Shown: positions 56,072-64,000 of the stretch, one piece after another
Layout of the letters: each line of letters starts with the position of its first letter
Numbering within the stretch: position 1 is the first letter of the stretch
Made by a program: the position numbers and the translations under genes
Assembly (NCBI RefSeq): GCF_010537335.1
Contig: NZ_AP019711.1
Location: forward strand, 248,001-312,000
Direction: 5' to 3'
DNA: 64,000 nt
DNA from: Amedibacterium intestinale
Lineage (GTDB): Bacteria > Bacillota_I > Bacilli_A > Erysipelotrichales > Erysipelotrichaceae
The notes under the pieces: model-generated
What the model saw: only the letters and a program-made list of their open reading frames with translations
Told to the model about the DNA's origin: nothing
Databases searched by the model: none

Positions 56072-56404
56072 TTATTCCACTATTTTTATGATACATGAAC
56101 TTGCTTTTAAAAACTCTTTTTGTTTCTCTTTGGAAAGTTTTCTAAAATCTTCTAACAGCTTCATTTCCAAATCACTTTGAATCAAGATATCACTATTTCC
56201 CTTTGCGTGGATTTCTAAGATGTCATTAATATCTATTTCAAGAATATTACATAATCTGGATAATGTGTCCAGGTTTGGAAAATTAATGTCATTACAATAA
56301 TTAGAGATGGTGCGCTGATCCAGTTCCATCATATCTGCCAATTCTTTTTGTCGAATATCTTTTTCATGCATCTTAGCTTTTAGGATACCACCAATTTTTA
56401 ACAT
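56072..56404 (-). CDS. XRE-family HTH regulator
   Basis: 110 residues. HTH domain ~7-62 (KAKMHEKDIRQKELADMMELDQRTISNYCND...FPNLDTLSRLCNILEIDINDIL) plus a short C-terminal helix (EDFRKLSKEKQKEFLKA). AGAAAGAGGTGTTAAT precedes its ATG on the minus strand. A palindrome 80 bases upstream may be its operator. Confidence 0.85.
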   Translation of the reverse strand: MLKIGGILKAKMHEKDIRQKELADMMELDQRTISNYCNDINFPNLDTLSRLCNILEIDINDILEIHAKGNSDILIQSDLEMKLLEDFRKLSKEKQKEFLKASSCIIKIVE

Positions 56405-56483
56405 ATTAACACCTCTTTCTATTACATTTATTATAAATAAGTATAAAGGAATTTGAAGAGTCCTTGTTGCTATACCTTTAAAA

Positions 56484-56505
56484 ATGGTAAAATATTATTT
56501 ACCAT
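56484..56505. promoter_or_regulatory. Inverted repeat ATGGTAAA/TTTACCAT
   Basis: Perfect 8-base arms (56484-56491 and 56498-56505) around six bases, in the region between the divergent XRE gene and murF; an overlapping TACC...GGTA dyad precedes it. Probable operator. Confidence 0.45.
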
Positions 56506-56636
56506 AGAAAATAATTGCGGATATTGTTGGATTTTATCAATGAATTGAATTAAAGGGAGATTTTAATTTCTTTTATTTGAAAAGTAGAGAAAGTATGGAA
56601 ATTATAAAATTTTCTACATCAAGTAGATTTGGATAT

Positions 56637-56645
56637 GCTATAATA
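56637..56645 (+). promoter_or_regulatory. Extended -10 promoter of the murF cluster
   Basis: TGCTATAAT (56637-56645) fits the TGnTATAAT extended -10; no good -35 is seen. It stands 63 bases before the murF ATG. Confidence 0.55.
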
Positions 56646-56707
56646 GTCTAGAATTGATTATTTGAGGAAGCTAAAAATTTAGGCTAAGTAAGAAAGGACG
56701 AAGCTTT

Positions 56708-58102
56708 ATGATTATTCGCTCAATAGATGCTATTATTCGCATGCTTGATGCTGATTATATAGAAAATGGAAATATCGAAGAAAAAATTAAAGGAGTATGT
56801 ATCGACTCTCGTAAAGTTGTAGAAGGGAATCTATATATTCCTATTCATGGTATTAACAACAATGGACATCTGTTTGTCCAACAGGCAATAGACAATGGGG
56901 CTAAAGCTGTTTTATGGGAAAGAAAAGAGGAAAATCCACCAGAAGATGTTGTAGTTATTTTAGTGGATGATACAACAAAAGCTCTGCAGGAGCTGGCAAA
57001 AGCTTATCGTAAACAATTACATATGAAGGTTGTTGGGGTTACAGGAAGTAATGGGAAGACAAGTACAAAAGATATTCTTGCTTCTGTTTTGAAAGAACAT
57101 TACATCACACAGAAAACATTAGGAAACTATAATAATGAAATTGGTGTTCCTTTAACTTTGTTAAGTCTTAATGAAGATGTAGAAGTTGCTGTTGTAGAAA
57201 TGGGAATGGAAAATCTTGGAGAATTATCTTTTTTGACTCACTTGGTAGAACCAGATATTGCAATCATATCAAATGTAGGAACAGCACATTTAGAAAATCT
57301 AGGCACAATGGAAAATATCGCAAAAGCAAAAGTTGAAATTGTGGAAGGACTAAATGAGAATGGATCGCTTATTTATAATGGTGATCAGGAGTTATTAAAA
57401 AATGCTGTACGAGAAAAAGAAATTCCTGGTTCTATTTCCATACGTACATTTGGAATGGACAAGCGAAATGATTACATCGTATCTGCAGTACGTCAGAAAA
57501 AAGAGGGAATATACTTTAGCGTTACACCTTCTGAACAATCATCTTATTTTTTAGATATGATTGGGAAACATCAGGCCATGAATGCGACGGCAGCTATGAT
57601 TGCAGCGAAAGCATTGCATGTAAGTGATGAAGAAATTCAAAGAGGTTTTTCAAATATTGAAAAGACAGGCTTAAGAAATGAATTGGTTGACTGTGATCGC
57701 TGCTTGATTTTAAATGATTCTTATAAGTCTAATCCACAAAGTGCAATTGCTGCACTTGAAACTATGGAAGAGTTTGAAGTTCCATATAAGATTGCTGTTT
57801 TAGGAGATATGCTGGAACTTGGAGAAACAAGTGATCAGATTCATTATGATTTAGGAAAAGAAACAGCAAGATTTCATTTACAGGAAATTTTAACAATTGG
57901 GGATATGGCACGATATATTGCCCAGGGAGCTTTTAATCATAATACAGATGATGTGAAAGTTGTGCATTTTGAAAATAAAGAAGAACTTTCAGAATATCTT
58001 TTCCCATACATGCATAAAGACTGTATGCTTTTGGTAAAGGGTTCACGTGGCATGAAGCTAGATGAATTAGTAAATGTATTAATAGAAAAAAATAAGAAAT
58101 AA
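56708..58102 (+). CDS. murF: UDP-N-acetylmuramoyl-tripeptide--D-alanyl-D-X ligase
   Basis: 464 residues. Mur ligase layout: N-terminal substrate domain (GVCIDSRKVVEGNLYIP), ATP loop VVGVTGSNGKTSTKDIL, EMGMENLGELSFLT, and the C-terminal domain with ILNDSYKSNPQSAIAALE and LGDMLELGE. Adds the terminal D-Ala-D-X dipeptide to UDP-MurNAc-tripeptide. AGAAAGGACG lies ahead of the ATG. The ligase that makes the dipeptide starts 15 bases downstream; if that is D-Ala-D-Ser, this MurF must accept it. Confidence 0.96.
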   Translation: MIIRSIDAIIRMLDADYIENGNIEEKIKGVCIDSRKVVEGNLYIPIHGINNNGHLFVQQAIDNGAKAVLWERKEENPPEDVVVILVDDTTKALQELAKAYRKQLHMKVVGVTGSNGKTSTKDILASVLKEHYITQKTLGNYNNEIGVPLTLLSLNEDVEVAVVEMGMENLGELSFLTHLVEPDIAIISNVGTAHLENLGTMENIAKAKVEIVEGLNENGSLIYNGDQELLKNAVREKEIPGSISIRTFGMDKRNDYIVSAVRQKKEGIYFSVTPSEQSSYFLDMIGKHQAMNATAAMIAAKALHVSDEEIQRGFSNIEKTGLRNELVDCDRCLILNDSYKSNPQSAIAALETMEEFEVPYKIAVLGDMLELGETSDQIHYDLGKETARFHLQEILTIGDMARYIAQGAFNHNTDDVKVVHFENKEELSEYLFPYMHKDCMLLVKGSRGMKLDELVNVLIEKNKK

Positions 58103-58117
58103 AGAGGTAGGAATAAA

Positions 58118-59182
58118 ATGGAAAAGTTACGTTTAGCAGTTGTTTTTGGAGGAAAATCAAGTGAATATCCTGTTTCACTTCATTCAGCAGGAAGTTTGAT
58201 TCATTCCTTGCATAAAGAAAAATATGAACTTATTTTGATTGGAATTAGTGAAAATGGGGAATGGTATGCATATGATGGAGATATAGAAAGTATCGAACAT
58301 GATCATTGGCTGCAGGAACAATACTGTACACCATGTGTACTTTCTTGCTCAACACATTTCAAAGGTTTCTTGAAATTAAAAGAGGATGGAAACTATGAGC
58401 AGATTCCTGTTGATTGTATCTTTCCAGTTCTACATGGAAAAAACGGGGAAGATGGTACAATTCAAGGGTTATTTGAATTAAGTGGCATACCATATGTTGG
58501 ATGTGGTCATATGAGTAGTTCCGTATGTATGGATAAAGAAATGACACATATTATTCTTGAACATGCGAAAGTTCCATGTGCTCCATATATGTGCATTTAT
58601 GAAGAAAAAGATATGGACTATAAAAAAATCTTTGAAAGTGCGAAAGAAACACTTGGTCTTCCTATTTTTATTAAACCGGCGAATGCAGGAAGTAGTTTTG
58701 GAATTCATAAAGTGGAAGATTTTTCTGAATTTGAAGAAAGCATGAAAGATGCTTTCTATCATGATGGAAAAGGAAAAGTGATTTTAGAAACAACTATTGA
58801 GGGATTTGAAATCGGTTGCGCTGTTATGGGAAACAAAGAATTGTTTGCCGGCAGCGTTGATGAAATTGAAACAGCAGCTCCATTCTTTGATTATGAGGGA
58901 AAATACCAAATGGTAGATTCTCATATTTATTGTCCTGCACGTATTTCAAAAGAATTGTTTGAAGAGGCAAGAAGTATGGCATTACAGGCATATCGTGCAT
59001 TGAATTGTAAAGGAATGACACGTGTGGATATGTTTGTAACACCACAAAATACAATTGTATTAAATGAAGTAAATACAATTCCAGGCTTTACATCAACTTC
59101 TCGTTATCCTACAATGATGAAAGAGGCTGGTATTGAATTTGGAGATTTACTAGATAAATTAATTGCGTTGGCAATGGAATAA
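58118..59182 (+). CDS. ddl: D-alanine--D-alanine/D-serine ligase, VanC/VanG-like class
   Basis: 354 residues, ATP-grasp ligase. N-terminal VVFGGKSSEYPVSLHSA (E16) and FPVLHGKNGEDGTIQG, ATP-binding IFIKPANAGSSFGI, and LNEVNTIPGFTSTSRYPTMM near the end. Several parts differ from housekeeping Ddl and agree with VanC/VanG D-Ala:D-Ser ligases: SEYPVSL, the omega loop FFDYEGKYQMVDSHIYCPA (~256-274) with Ile270 where Ddl has a Tyr before the PA motif, and SRYPTMM. I therefore infer D-Ser as second substrate, though D-Ala activity is not excluded. RBS AGAGGTAGG; alr follows. Confidence 0.88.
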   Translation: MEKLRLAVVFGGKSSEYPVSLHSAGSLIHSLHKEKYELILIGISENGEWYAYDGDIESIEHDHWLQEQYCTPCVLSCSTHFKGFLKLKEDGNYEQIPVDCIFPVLHGKNGEDGTIQGLFELSGIPYVGCGHMSSSVCMDKEMTHIILEHAKVPCAPYMCIYEEKDMDYKKIFESAKETLGLPIFIKPANAGSSFGIHKVEDFSEFEESMKDAFYHDGKGKVILETTIEGFEIGCAVMGNKELFAGSVDEIETAAPFFDYEGKYQMVDSHIYCPARISKELFEEARSMALQAYRALNCKGMTRVDMFVTPQNTIVLNEVNTIPGFTSTSRYPTMMKEAGIEFGDLLDKLIALAME

Positions 59183-59195
59183 AAGAGGTGAAAAC

Positions 59196-60344
59196 ATGCT
59201 GGAAAGCAAAAGCAGAGCATGGGTAGAAATAGATCTTTCAAAAATTAAGCATAATGTAGAGGAAATACGTAAAATTCTTCCTTCTACGACAAAAATCATG
59301 GCAATTGTAAAAGCTAATGCTTATGGGCATGGGGATGTTGTGTGCTGTAAAGAGTTGGAAAAATGCGGTATTGATTTTTTTGGTGTAAGTAGTATTGATG
59401 AGGCTTTAACACTCAGAGAAAATGGTATTCAGGAAGAAATTTTGATTTTAGGGTATACACCTCCAGAACATTTTCATTATGTGATAGAAAAGAATCTAAT
59501 TCAAACTTTTCTTTCTTTAGATTATGCGAAAAAGGCCGACAAATATTGCGAAGAGCATCATGTCATTATGAGAGGGCATATTAAGGTAGATACAGGTATG
59601 TCAAGACTTGGGATAATTTGTCAGGAACAGGAATACCATATTGAACAGATTGAAGAAATATATCGCATGAAACACATTAAAGCAGAAGGGATTTTCTCGC
59701 ATTTTAGTGTAAGTGATGAATTGGATGCGGACAATAAGAAGTTCACATCGAAACAAATTGAATTATTCGAACGTGTTCTTTCTGATTTGAAAAAAGATGG
59801 AATAGATGCAGGAATTCGTCATTTACAAAACAGTTATGGGATATTAAACTATCCTGAGCTGCAGTATGATTATGTTAGACCTGGACTTTTATATTTAGGA
59901 GCAACTAGCAATGATCAGATTGAAACAGTGACGCATCCTGATTTCAAACCTATTATGGAATTGAAAGCAAATATTTCTTTGGTTAAGACCATTCAGCCAA
60001 ATGTAAGTGTAAGTTATGGGCGTCACTTTATAAGTAAAGATGTACGAAAAATTGCGACAGTTTCTATTGGATATGCAGATGGATATCCAAGAAGTGTTTC
60101 TAATAAAGGAGCAGTCGTTCTTTTACATGGGAAACGTGTGCCAATCATTGGAAATATCTGTATGGATCAGTTAATGATTGATGTTACAGAAATAGAAGAT
60201 GTAAAAGAAGGGGATGTCGTAACATTATTTGGGAAAGATGGGGATGAAGTTTTGCCAATTGATGAATTGACAAGACTAGCTCAAACGATTAATAATGAAA
60301 CATTCTGCTGGATTACGGCAAGAGTTCCTAGAATATATAAATAG
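59196..60344 (+). CDS. alr: Alanine racemase-fold enzyme, possibly serine racemase (VanT-like)
   Basis: 382 residues from MLESKSRAWVEID; AGAGGTG selects ATG 59196. PLP lysine K39 in IVKANAYGHG, second catalytic Tyr in VSYGRHF, GYADGYPR and GNICMDQLMIDVT are all present. At the substrate pocket, where Alr enzymes have TINYE, this protein has TINNE (Asn367, codon 60294-60296); in VanT serine racemases the same Tyr-to-Asn change is linked to serine use. No membrane domain is fused. A terminator overlaps its stop. It may be the cell's alanine racemase, a serine racemase or both. Confidence 0.9.
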   Translation: MLESKSRAWVEIDLSKIKHNVEEIRKILPSTTKIMAIVKANAYGHGDVVCCKELEKCGIDFFGVSSIDEALTLRENGIQEEILILGYTPPEHFHYVIEKNLIQTFLSLDYAKKADKYCEEHHVIMRGHIKVDTGMSRLGIICQEQEYHIEQIEEIYRMKHIKAEGIFSHFSVSDELDADNKKFTSKQIELFERVLSDLKKDGIDAGIRHLQNSYGILNYPELQYDYVRPGLLYLGATSNDQIETVTHPDFKPIMELKANISLVKTIQPNVSVSYGRHFISKDVRKIATVSIGYADGYPRSVSNKGAVVLLHGKRVPIIGNICMDQLMIDVTEIEDVKEGDVVTLFGKDGDEVLPIDELTRLAQTINNETFCWITARVPRIYK

Positions 60345-60364
60345 CCATCTTTATGGCTATTTTT
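60339..60364 (+). terminator. Terminator overlapping the alr stop codon
   Basis: AAATAGCCAT (60339-60348) pairs with ATGGCTATTT (60353-60362) around CTTT, followed by more Ts. It should reduce transcription into the acyltransferase gene, which has little room for its own promoter. Confidence 0.85.
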
Positions 60365-60386
60365 TCAAAACAAGGAGGATTAGAGG

Positions 60387-61424
60387 ATGGAAAGAAAGAA
60401 TTATTATGCATTGGATGTGGCTAAATTTATTAGTGCTTTTTTGGTTATTTGTATACATACAGCGCTACTGGCTACGATATCTCCAGATGCTAATTTTATC
60501 TTAGTACAGATTATCGCAAGACTTGCAGTACCATTGTTTTTCATAATTTCCGGTTTTCTATTTTTTACAAAAATTAATACGAATAGGGAATGGAATGATG
60601 CTGAAAATCGTTATCAGCTAAAGCATTATTTATATCGAATCTTTAAAATTTATATTATATGGACGATTTTATATTTACCTTTCTCATACTTGTTGATAAG
60701 GGGACAAAATGATTTTGGAATGGCATTGGCACAGTACATAAAAGATTTTTTCTTTAATGGAAGTTATTATCATTTGTGGTTTTTACCAGCTTTATTATTT
60801 GGTATGTGTATTGTCTATTTTTTAAGAAGTCATTTTTCAATGCGTATGACAATAGGAATTTCCATGGTGTTATATTTAATTGGCATGGCAGGTAATATTT
60901 ATCCAGACGTATTGGAATCTATACCAGGTATCAGCACTGTATATGATGCCTATACTTCCATATTCTCAACAACCCGTAATGGATTTTTCTTTGCGCCTGT
61001 TTTTCTTTCTTTAGGAGCCTATTATGCACAGCATAGAAGAAAAGTATCTCATAATTCTAAAATGATGCTTTTCGGTTTTATTGTTTCTTTTGTTGGGTTA
61101 TGTATAGAGTGTTTTTATTTACGGAAAGCAGGATTTATGCATGATTTAGCAAGTATGTATTTATTTTTGATTCCTGCTGTTAGTTTCCTATTTGCATTTC
61201 TATTGCAGCTGGAATGGAGGGATAGACCGATTTATAAAATGTTGCGCATATTGTCTTTGCTTATTTATGTATCTCACATTATGTTTGTTGTTGTATTGTT
61301 TGCTTTATTGCCAAATGCAGGGAATTTGCTTATTTATGTATTATCCTGTATATTATCTCTTGTATTTTCTATTTGTGTTTATGGTTTTTCAAAAAAATGG
61401 AGGATATTCAAACATTTGTATTAG
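60387..61424 (+). CDS. Membrane acyltransferase (acyltransferase 3 family)
   Basis: 345 residues with about ten membrane helices. N-terminal YYALDVAKFISAFLVICIHTALL contains the family His (CIHT), followed by ARLAVPLFFIISGFLFF and YYHLWFLPALLFG, the usual acyltransferase-3 pattern. Family members O-acetylate sugars or wall polymers, and a similar domain forms the N-terminal half of VanT serine racemases, proposed to help L-serine uptake. Neighbouring alr makes that comparison relevant. AAGGAGG precedes; the FAD enzyme follows after 15 bases. Confidence 0.85.
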   Translation: MERKNYYALDVAKFISAFLVICIHTALLATISPDANFILVQIIARLAVPLFFIISGFLFFTKINTNREWNDAENRYQLKHYLYRIFKIYIIWTILYLPFSYLLIRGQNDFGMALAQYIKDFFFNGSYYHLWFLPALLFGMCIVYFLRSHFSMRMTIGISMVLYLIGMAGNIYPDVLESIPGISTVYDAYTSIFSTTRNGFFFAPVFLSLGAYYAQHRRKVSHNSKMMLFGFIVSFVGLCIECFYLRKAGFMHDLASMYLFLIPAVSFLFAFLLQLEWRDRPIYKMLRILSLLIYVSHIMFVVVLFALLPNAGNLLIYVLSCILSLVFSICVYGFSKKWRIFKHLY

Positions 61425-61439
61425 AAAGGAATTTTTCAT

Positions 61440-63032
61440 ATGTTACGAATTCAACAACTGCGTTTATCGTTAGATGAACCAAAGGAATGCTTGGAAGAAA
61501 AAATAATAAAAAAGCTGCATATTCATAAAGAAGATCTTTTAGAATGGCATTTACGAAAAGAAAGTATTGATGCCAGAAAACAAAATGATTTTCATTTTAA
61601 TTGCTGTGTAGATTGTAAAGTAAAAAATGAGGATACTCTTTTAAAGAAAAAAATCAAAGATGTTACCAAAGCCCCTGATGAAAGTTATACAATTCCTGTG
61701 TGTGGAATGGTGGGATTATCTACACGACCAGTAGTTGTAGGGTTTGGACCAGCAGGCATGTTTGCATCTTTACTATTAGCACAGGCAGGCTTTCGTCCGA
61801 TTGTGATAGAGCGAGGAGAATGTGTTGAAGAAAGAGTAAAAAGTGTTCAGGAATTTTGGGAAAAAGGAATTTTGAAAGAAAATAGCAACGTGCAGTTTGG
61901 AGAAGGGGGAGCAGGAACTTTCTCTGATGGAAAACTAACAACTCGTGTAAAAGATAAACGAATTTATAAAGTATTAGAAGAATTCGTGCGTTTTGGAGCA
62001 CCTAAGCAGATTTTATATGAAGCACACCCTCATATTGGTACAGATTTATTACGTAATATCGTAAGAAATATACGTAAAGAAATTCAATCTTTAGGTGGAG
62101 AAATTTACTTCCAGTCACAGTTGGAAGATGTAGAAATCCAAAAAGGGAGATTAGAGGCAATCATTGTAAATGGAAAACGAATTCCTTGCGAACAAATGAT
62201 TTTAGCAATCGGTCATAGTGCAAGAGATACCTTGCGCATGCTGATGAAAAGAGGTTTCTATATCGAACCTAAACCATTTGCGATTGGAGCTCGTATTGAA
62301 CATCCGCAATCGATAATTGATAAAGCGCAATATAAATCATTCGCTGGACATCCCCGCTTAAAATCTGCAGAATATCGTTTAACATATCAGGCATCGAATG
62401 GAAGAGGTGTTTATACATTTTGTATGTGTCCAGGTGGATATGTTGTACCATCTGCTTCCATGCAAGGTGGTGTTGTGGTAAATGGAATGAGCGAGCATGC
62501 TCGTGATGGAGAGAATGCGAATAGTGCATTGTTAGTACAGATACGACCAGAGGATTATGGAAATACGCCAGAAAAAGCCATTGCATTTCAGGAAGATTTA
62601 GAAAGAAAAGCATTCTTAAAAGCTGGAAGCAATTATAAAGCACCCGCACAGCTGGTAAAAGACTTTTTAAAACATCGACCATCTACGGTCATGAAAAGTG
62701 TTACTCCTACCTATGCTTTAGGTGTAACTCCATGTGATCTTCATGATATTCTACCTTCCTATGTTTGTGAAGCTATGGAGGAAGGAATTAAAGGATTGGA
62801 TCGTAAATTAAAAGGATTTGCTATGGATGATGCTGTTCTTACAGGAATAGAAACAAGAAGCAGTTCTCCTGTACGTATTACACGTGAAAAAGATTGTCTA
62901 TGTGTAGGGATACAAGGATGCTATCCATGTGGAGAAGGTGCAGGTTATGCAGGAGGTATTGTATCTGCTGCTATTGATGGACTTCGCTGTGCAGAAAAAA
63001 TTATTGAGATCTATCATTTGGAAGAGAGCTAA
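61440..63032 (+). CDS. FAD-dependent oxidoreductase (COG2509 type)
   Basis: 530 residues. A short N-terminal domain (~1-90, KKLHIHKEDLLEWHLRKES...) precedes the dinucleotide-binding motif VVVGFGPAGMFASLLLA with GFRPIVIERG. Further conserved parts: NVQFGEGGAGTFSDGKL, HPHIGTDLL, CMCPGGYVVPSAS and CGEGAGYAGGIVSAAIDG. Widespread, uncharacterised dehydrogenase family. Terminator overlaps the stop. Confidence 0.88.
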   Translation: MLRIQQLRLSLDEPKECLEEKIIKKLHIHKEDLLEWHLRKESIDARKQNDFHFNCCVDCKVKNEDTLLKKKIKDVTKAPDESYTIPVCGMVGLSTRPVVVGFGPAGMFASLLLAQAGFRPIVIERGECVEERVKSVQEFWEKGILKENSNVQFGEGGAGTFSDGKLTTRVKDKRIYKVLEEFVRFGAPKQILYEAHPHIGTDLLRNIVRNIRKEIQSLGGEIYFQSQLEDVEIQKGRLEAIIVNGKRIPCEQMILAIGHSARDTLRMLMKRGFYIEPKPFAIGARIEHPQSIIDKAQYKSFAGHPRLKSAEYRLTYQASNGRGVYTFCMCPGGYVVPSASMQGGVVVNGMSEHARDGENANSALLVQIRPEDYGNTPEKAIAFQEDLERKAFLKAGSNYKAPAQLVKDFLKHRPSTVMKSVTPTYALGVTPCDLHDILPSYVCEAMEEGIKGLDRKLKGFAMDDAVLTGIETRSSSPVRITREKDCLCVGIQGCYPCGEGAGYAGGIVSAAIDGLRCAEKIIEIYHLEES

Positions 63033-63046
63033 AAAGCTCTTTTTTT
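63025..63046 (+). terminator. Terminator after the FAD oxidoreductase
   Basis: AGAGCT (63025-63030) and AGCTCT (63035-63040) with AAAA loop, then six Ts; overlaps the stop codon. Confidence 0.8.
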
Positions 63047-63092
63047 GTATATTTTCTTATCTGGAAGCATACACATACGTTGAGGTGAAGGT

Positions 63093-64000
63093 ATGAGTAG
63101 GCGTTGCAAAGTTTATGTTTATACAGGGGTTTTTATAGTTGCAGTATTACTAATGGCACTTATTATTAAACTGTTTTTCTTTAGTGGATGGTTTACCCCT
63201 TTATTAAGTTTAAAAGGGGAGAAAGTCATGGAAGTACAGGTAAAGAAACCTTTTCAAGATCCAGGTGTAAAGGCAAGATATCATCTAAAAGACTTTCAAA
63301 ATGATGTACGTACTACGAGTAATGTAAATAGGAATCGAATAGGAGAGTATACGATTGTATATGAATGGAAAAATAAAACAGTAGAGCGAATAGTCAAAGT
63401 AGTGGATAAAAAAGCTCCGAAATTAAAATTAAAAGGAGATAATCCATTGCGTATATTTGAAAATGAAACATATCAAGAAGCAGGATATACAGCAATTGAT
63501 GATTATGATGGGGATCTTACAGCTAAGGTACAAATTAAAAATAATGTAAATACAAAAAAACAAGGAAACTATAAGATTATCTATTCTGTAAAGGATAAAA
63601 ATGGCAATCAAAGCAGTGTAGAAAGACAAGTAGAGGTATGTCCTGATCCAACAAATCAAAAGTTGTATTATAATTATGATTCTTATGATAATAAGATGGA
63701 AGAATGGTGGTTTGAAAAAAGTAAAAATCATGAGAGAAATAAAGGAGCATTATCTTCCTCTTTGTTGAGTAAATATAATACCTGTTATTTAGGACCTGAT
63801 GAGAAAGTAATATATTTAACATTTGATGAAGGTGGAAATGATATTACCTATATAAAAGAAATCGCTAATGTATTGAACAAACATAATGTAAAAGCTACAT
63901 TTTTCTTAACGAGAAACTATATAAAAAATGAAGCTGATTTTATACGTGATTTAGTAAAACATGGACATGTTATTGGAAATCATACCTGGCATCATTATGA
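63093..64000 (+). CDS. Membrane-anchored polysaccharide deacetylase (PdaA-like), 3' end outside window
   Basis: The first 302 codons of an unfinished gene; ATG 63093 follows TGAGGTGAAGGT. An N-terminal anchor helix (~11-33) is followed by two short Ig-like units (the second, with YQEAGYTAIDDYDGDLT, is DUF5011-like). From ~225 the NodB deacetylase domain begins: VIYLTFDEGGND (motif 1), KATFFLTRNY and GHVIGNHTWHH (metal His pair). It probably deacetylates peptidoglycan outside the cell. The usual TFDDG is TFDEG here, as in the PdaA subgroup. Confidence 0.85.
   Translation, partial: MSRRCKVYVYTGVFIVAVLLMALIIKLFFFSGWFTPLLSLKGEKVMEVQVKKPFQDPGVKARYHLKDFQNDVRTTSNVNRNRIGEYTIVYEWKNKTVERIVKVVDKKAPKLKLKGDNPLRIFENETYQEAGYTAIDDYDGDLTAKVQIKNNVNTKKQGNYKIIYSVKDKNGNQSSVERQVEVCPDPTNQKLYYNYDSYDNKMEEWWFEKSKNHERNKGALSSSLLSKYNTCYLGPDEKVIYLTFDEGGNDITYIKEIANVLNKHNVKATFFLTRNYIKNEADFIRDLVKHGHVIGNHTWHHY

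Noticed and set aside
56708-61424. A complete acquired van operon
   Set aside because: No vanX, vanXY, vanY, vanW or vanRS-like genes accompany the ligase and racemase, so the locus is read as an intrinsic wall cluster, not an acquired resistance element.

Overview
The window reads as one chromosomal segment of a low-GC Firmicute, most probably a gut member of the class Erysipelotrichia (the Clostridium innocuum / Amedibacillus / Absiella neighbourhood). The basis is the AT-rich Gram-positive gene style (strong AGGAGG ribosome sites, T-box, CIRCE and FMN riboswitch elements) and the character of the complete 16S gene; the placement is from memory, not from a database search. Genes are densely packed on both strands. 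One intact IS1182-type insertion is present. No CRISPR, prophage or tRNA gene was seen.

Layout. 1-2.6 kb: the end of feoB with its small Cys-rich partner, a DUF212 membrane protein, a NifU-like scaffold, then a minus-strand gamma-carbonic anhydrase/LUD pair. 2.7-5.1 kb: S1-domain protein, pgi, a small DUF2007-like protein and a decayed fragment. 5.1-9.6 kb: an accessory island with a lipoprotein, small membrane proteins, an orphan and a BlaI/BlaR1-like pair, with several operator-like dyads. 9.8-17.9 kb: an aldo/keto reductase, then a tight five-gene operon (hemA, hemC-cobA-hemD fusion, hemB, hemL, Met8-CbiX fusion) that by itself covers glutamyl-tRNA to siroheme. 18-23.6 kb: two GNATs, ppdK under a cre site, and the IS. 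23.7-31.8 kb: a putative zinc peptidase, an ABC exporter pair, htpG with two CIRCE operators, two HAD phosphatases and an RlmD-type methyltransferase. 32-34.9 kb: ferredoxin-like protein divergent from a Crp/Fnr regulator, a 7-alpha-HSDH-like dehydrogenase and an XRE regulator.

35-41.5 kb holds a division/cell wall block (PBP, murE, mraY, murD, uppP). It is followed by T-box-controlled trpS, an Spx protein with a Cys-rich tail, and a full rRNA operon (16S-23S-5S). After this come a PF11449-type transporter, a YedK-type protein, an orphan ABC permease, FMN-riboswitch-controlled ribU, a zinc-ribbon protein, typA, an HxlR-like regulator with a methyltransferase, and an XRE regulator.

56.7-64 kb is the most interesting part: murF, a D-alanine-D-X ligase, an alanine-racemase-fold enzyme, a membrane acyltransferase, an FAD oxidoreductase and the start of a polysaccharide deacetylase. 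The ligase looks like the VanC/VanG (D-Ala:D-Ser) class rather than housekeeping Ddl. The racemase has Asn where alanine racemases have Tyr, the substitution known from VanT serine racemases. The membrane acyltransferase next door resembles the domain that is fused to the racemase in VanT. Together this suggests a built-in, unregulated D-Ala-D-Ser peptidoglycan pathway, that is, intrinsic low-level vancomycin resistance, sitting in the housekeeping wall-synthesis cluster. This is inference from sequence and needs biochemical confirmation.
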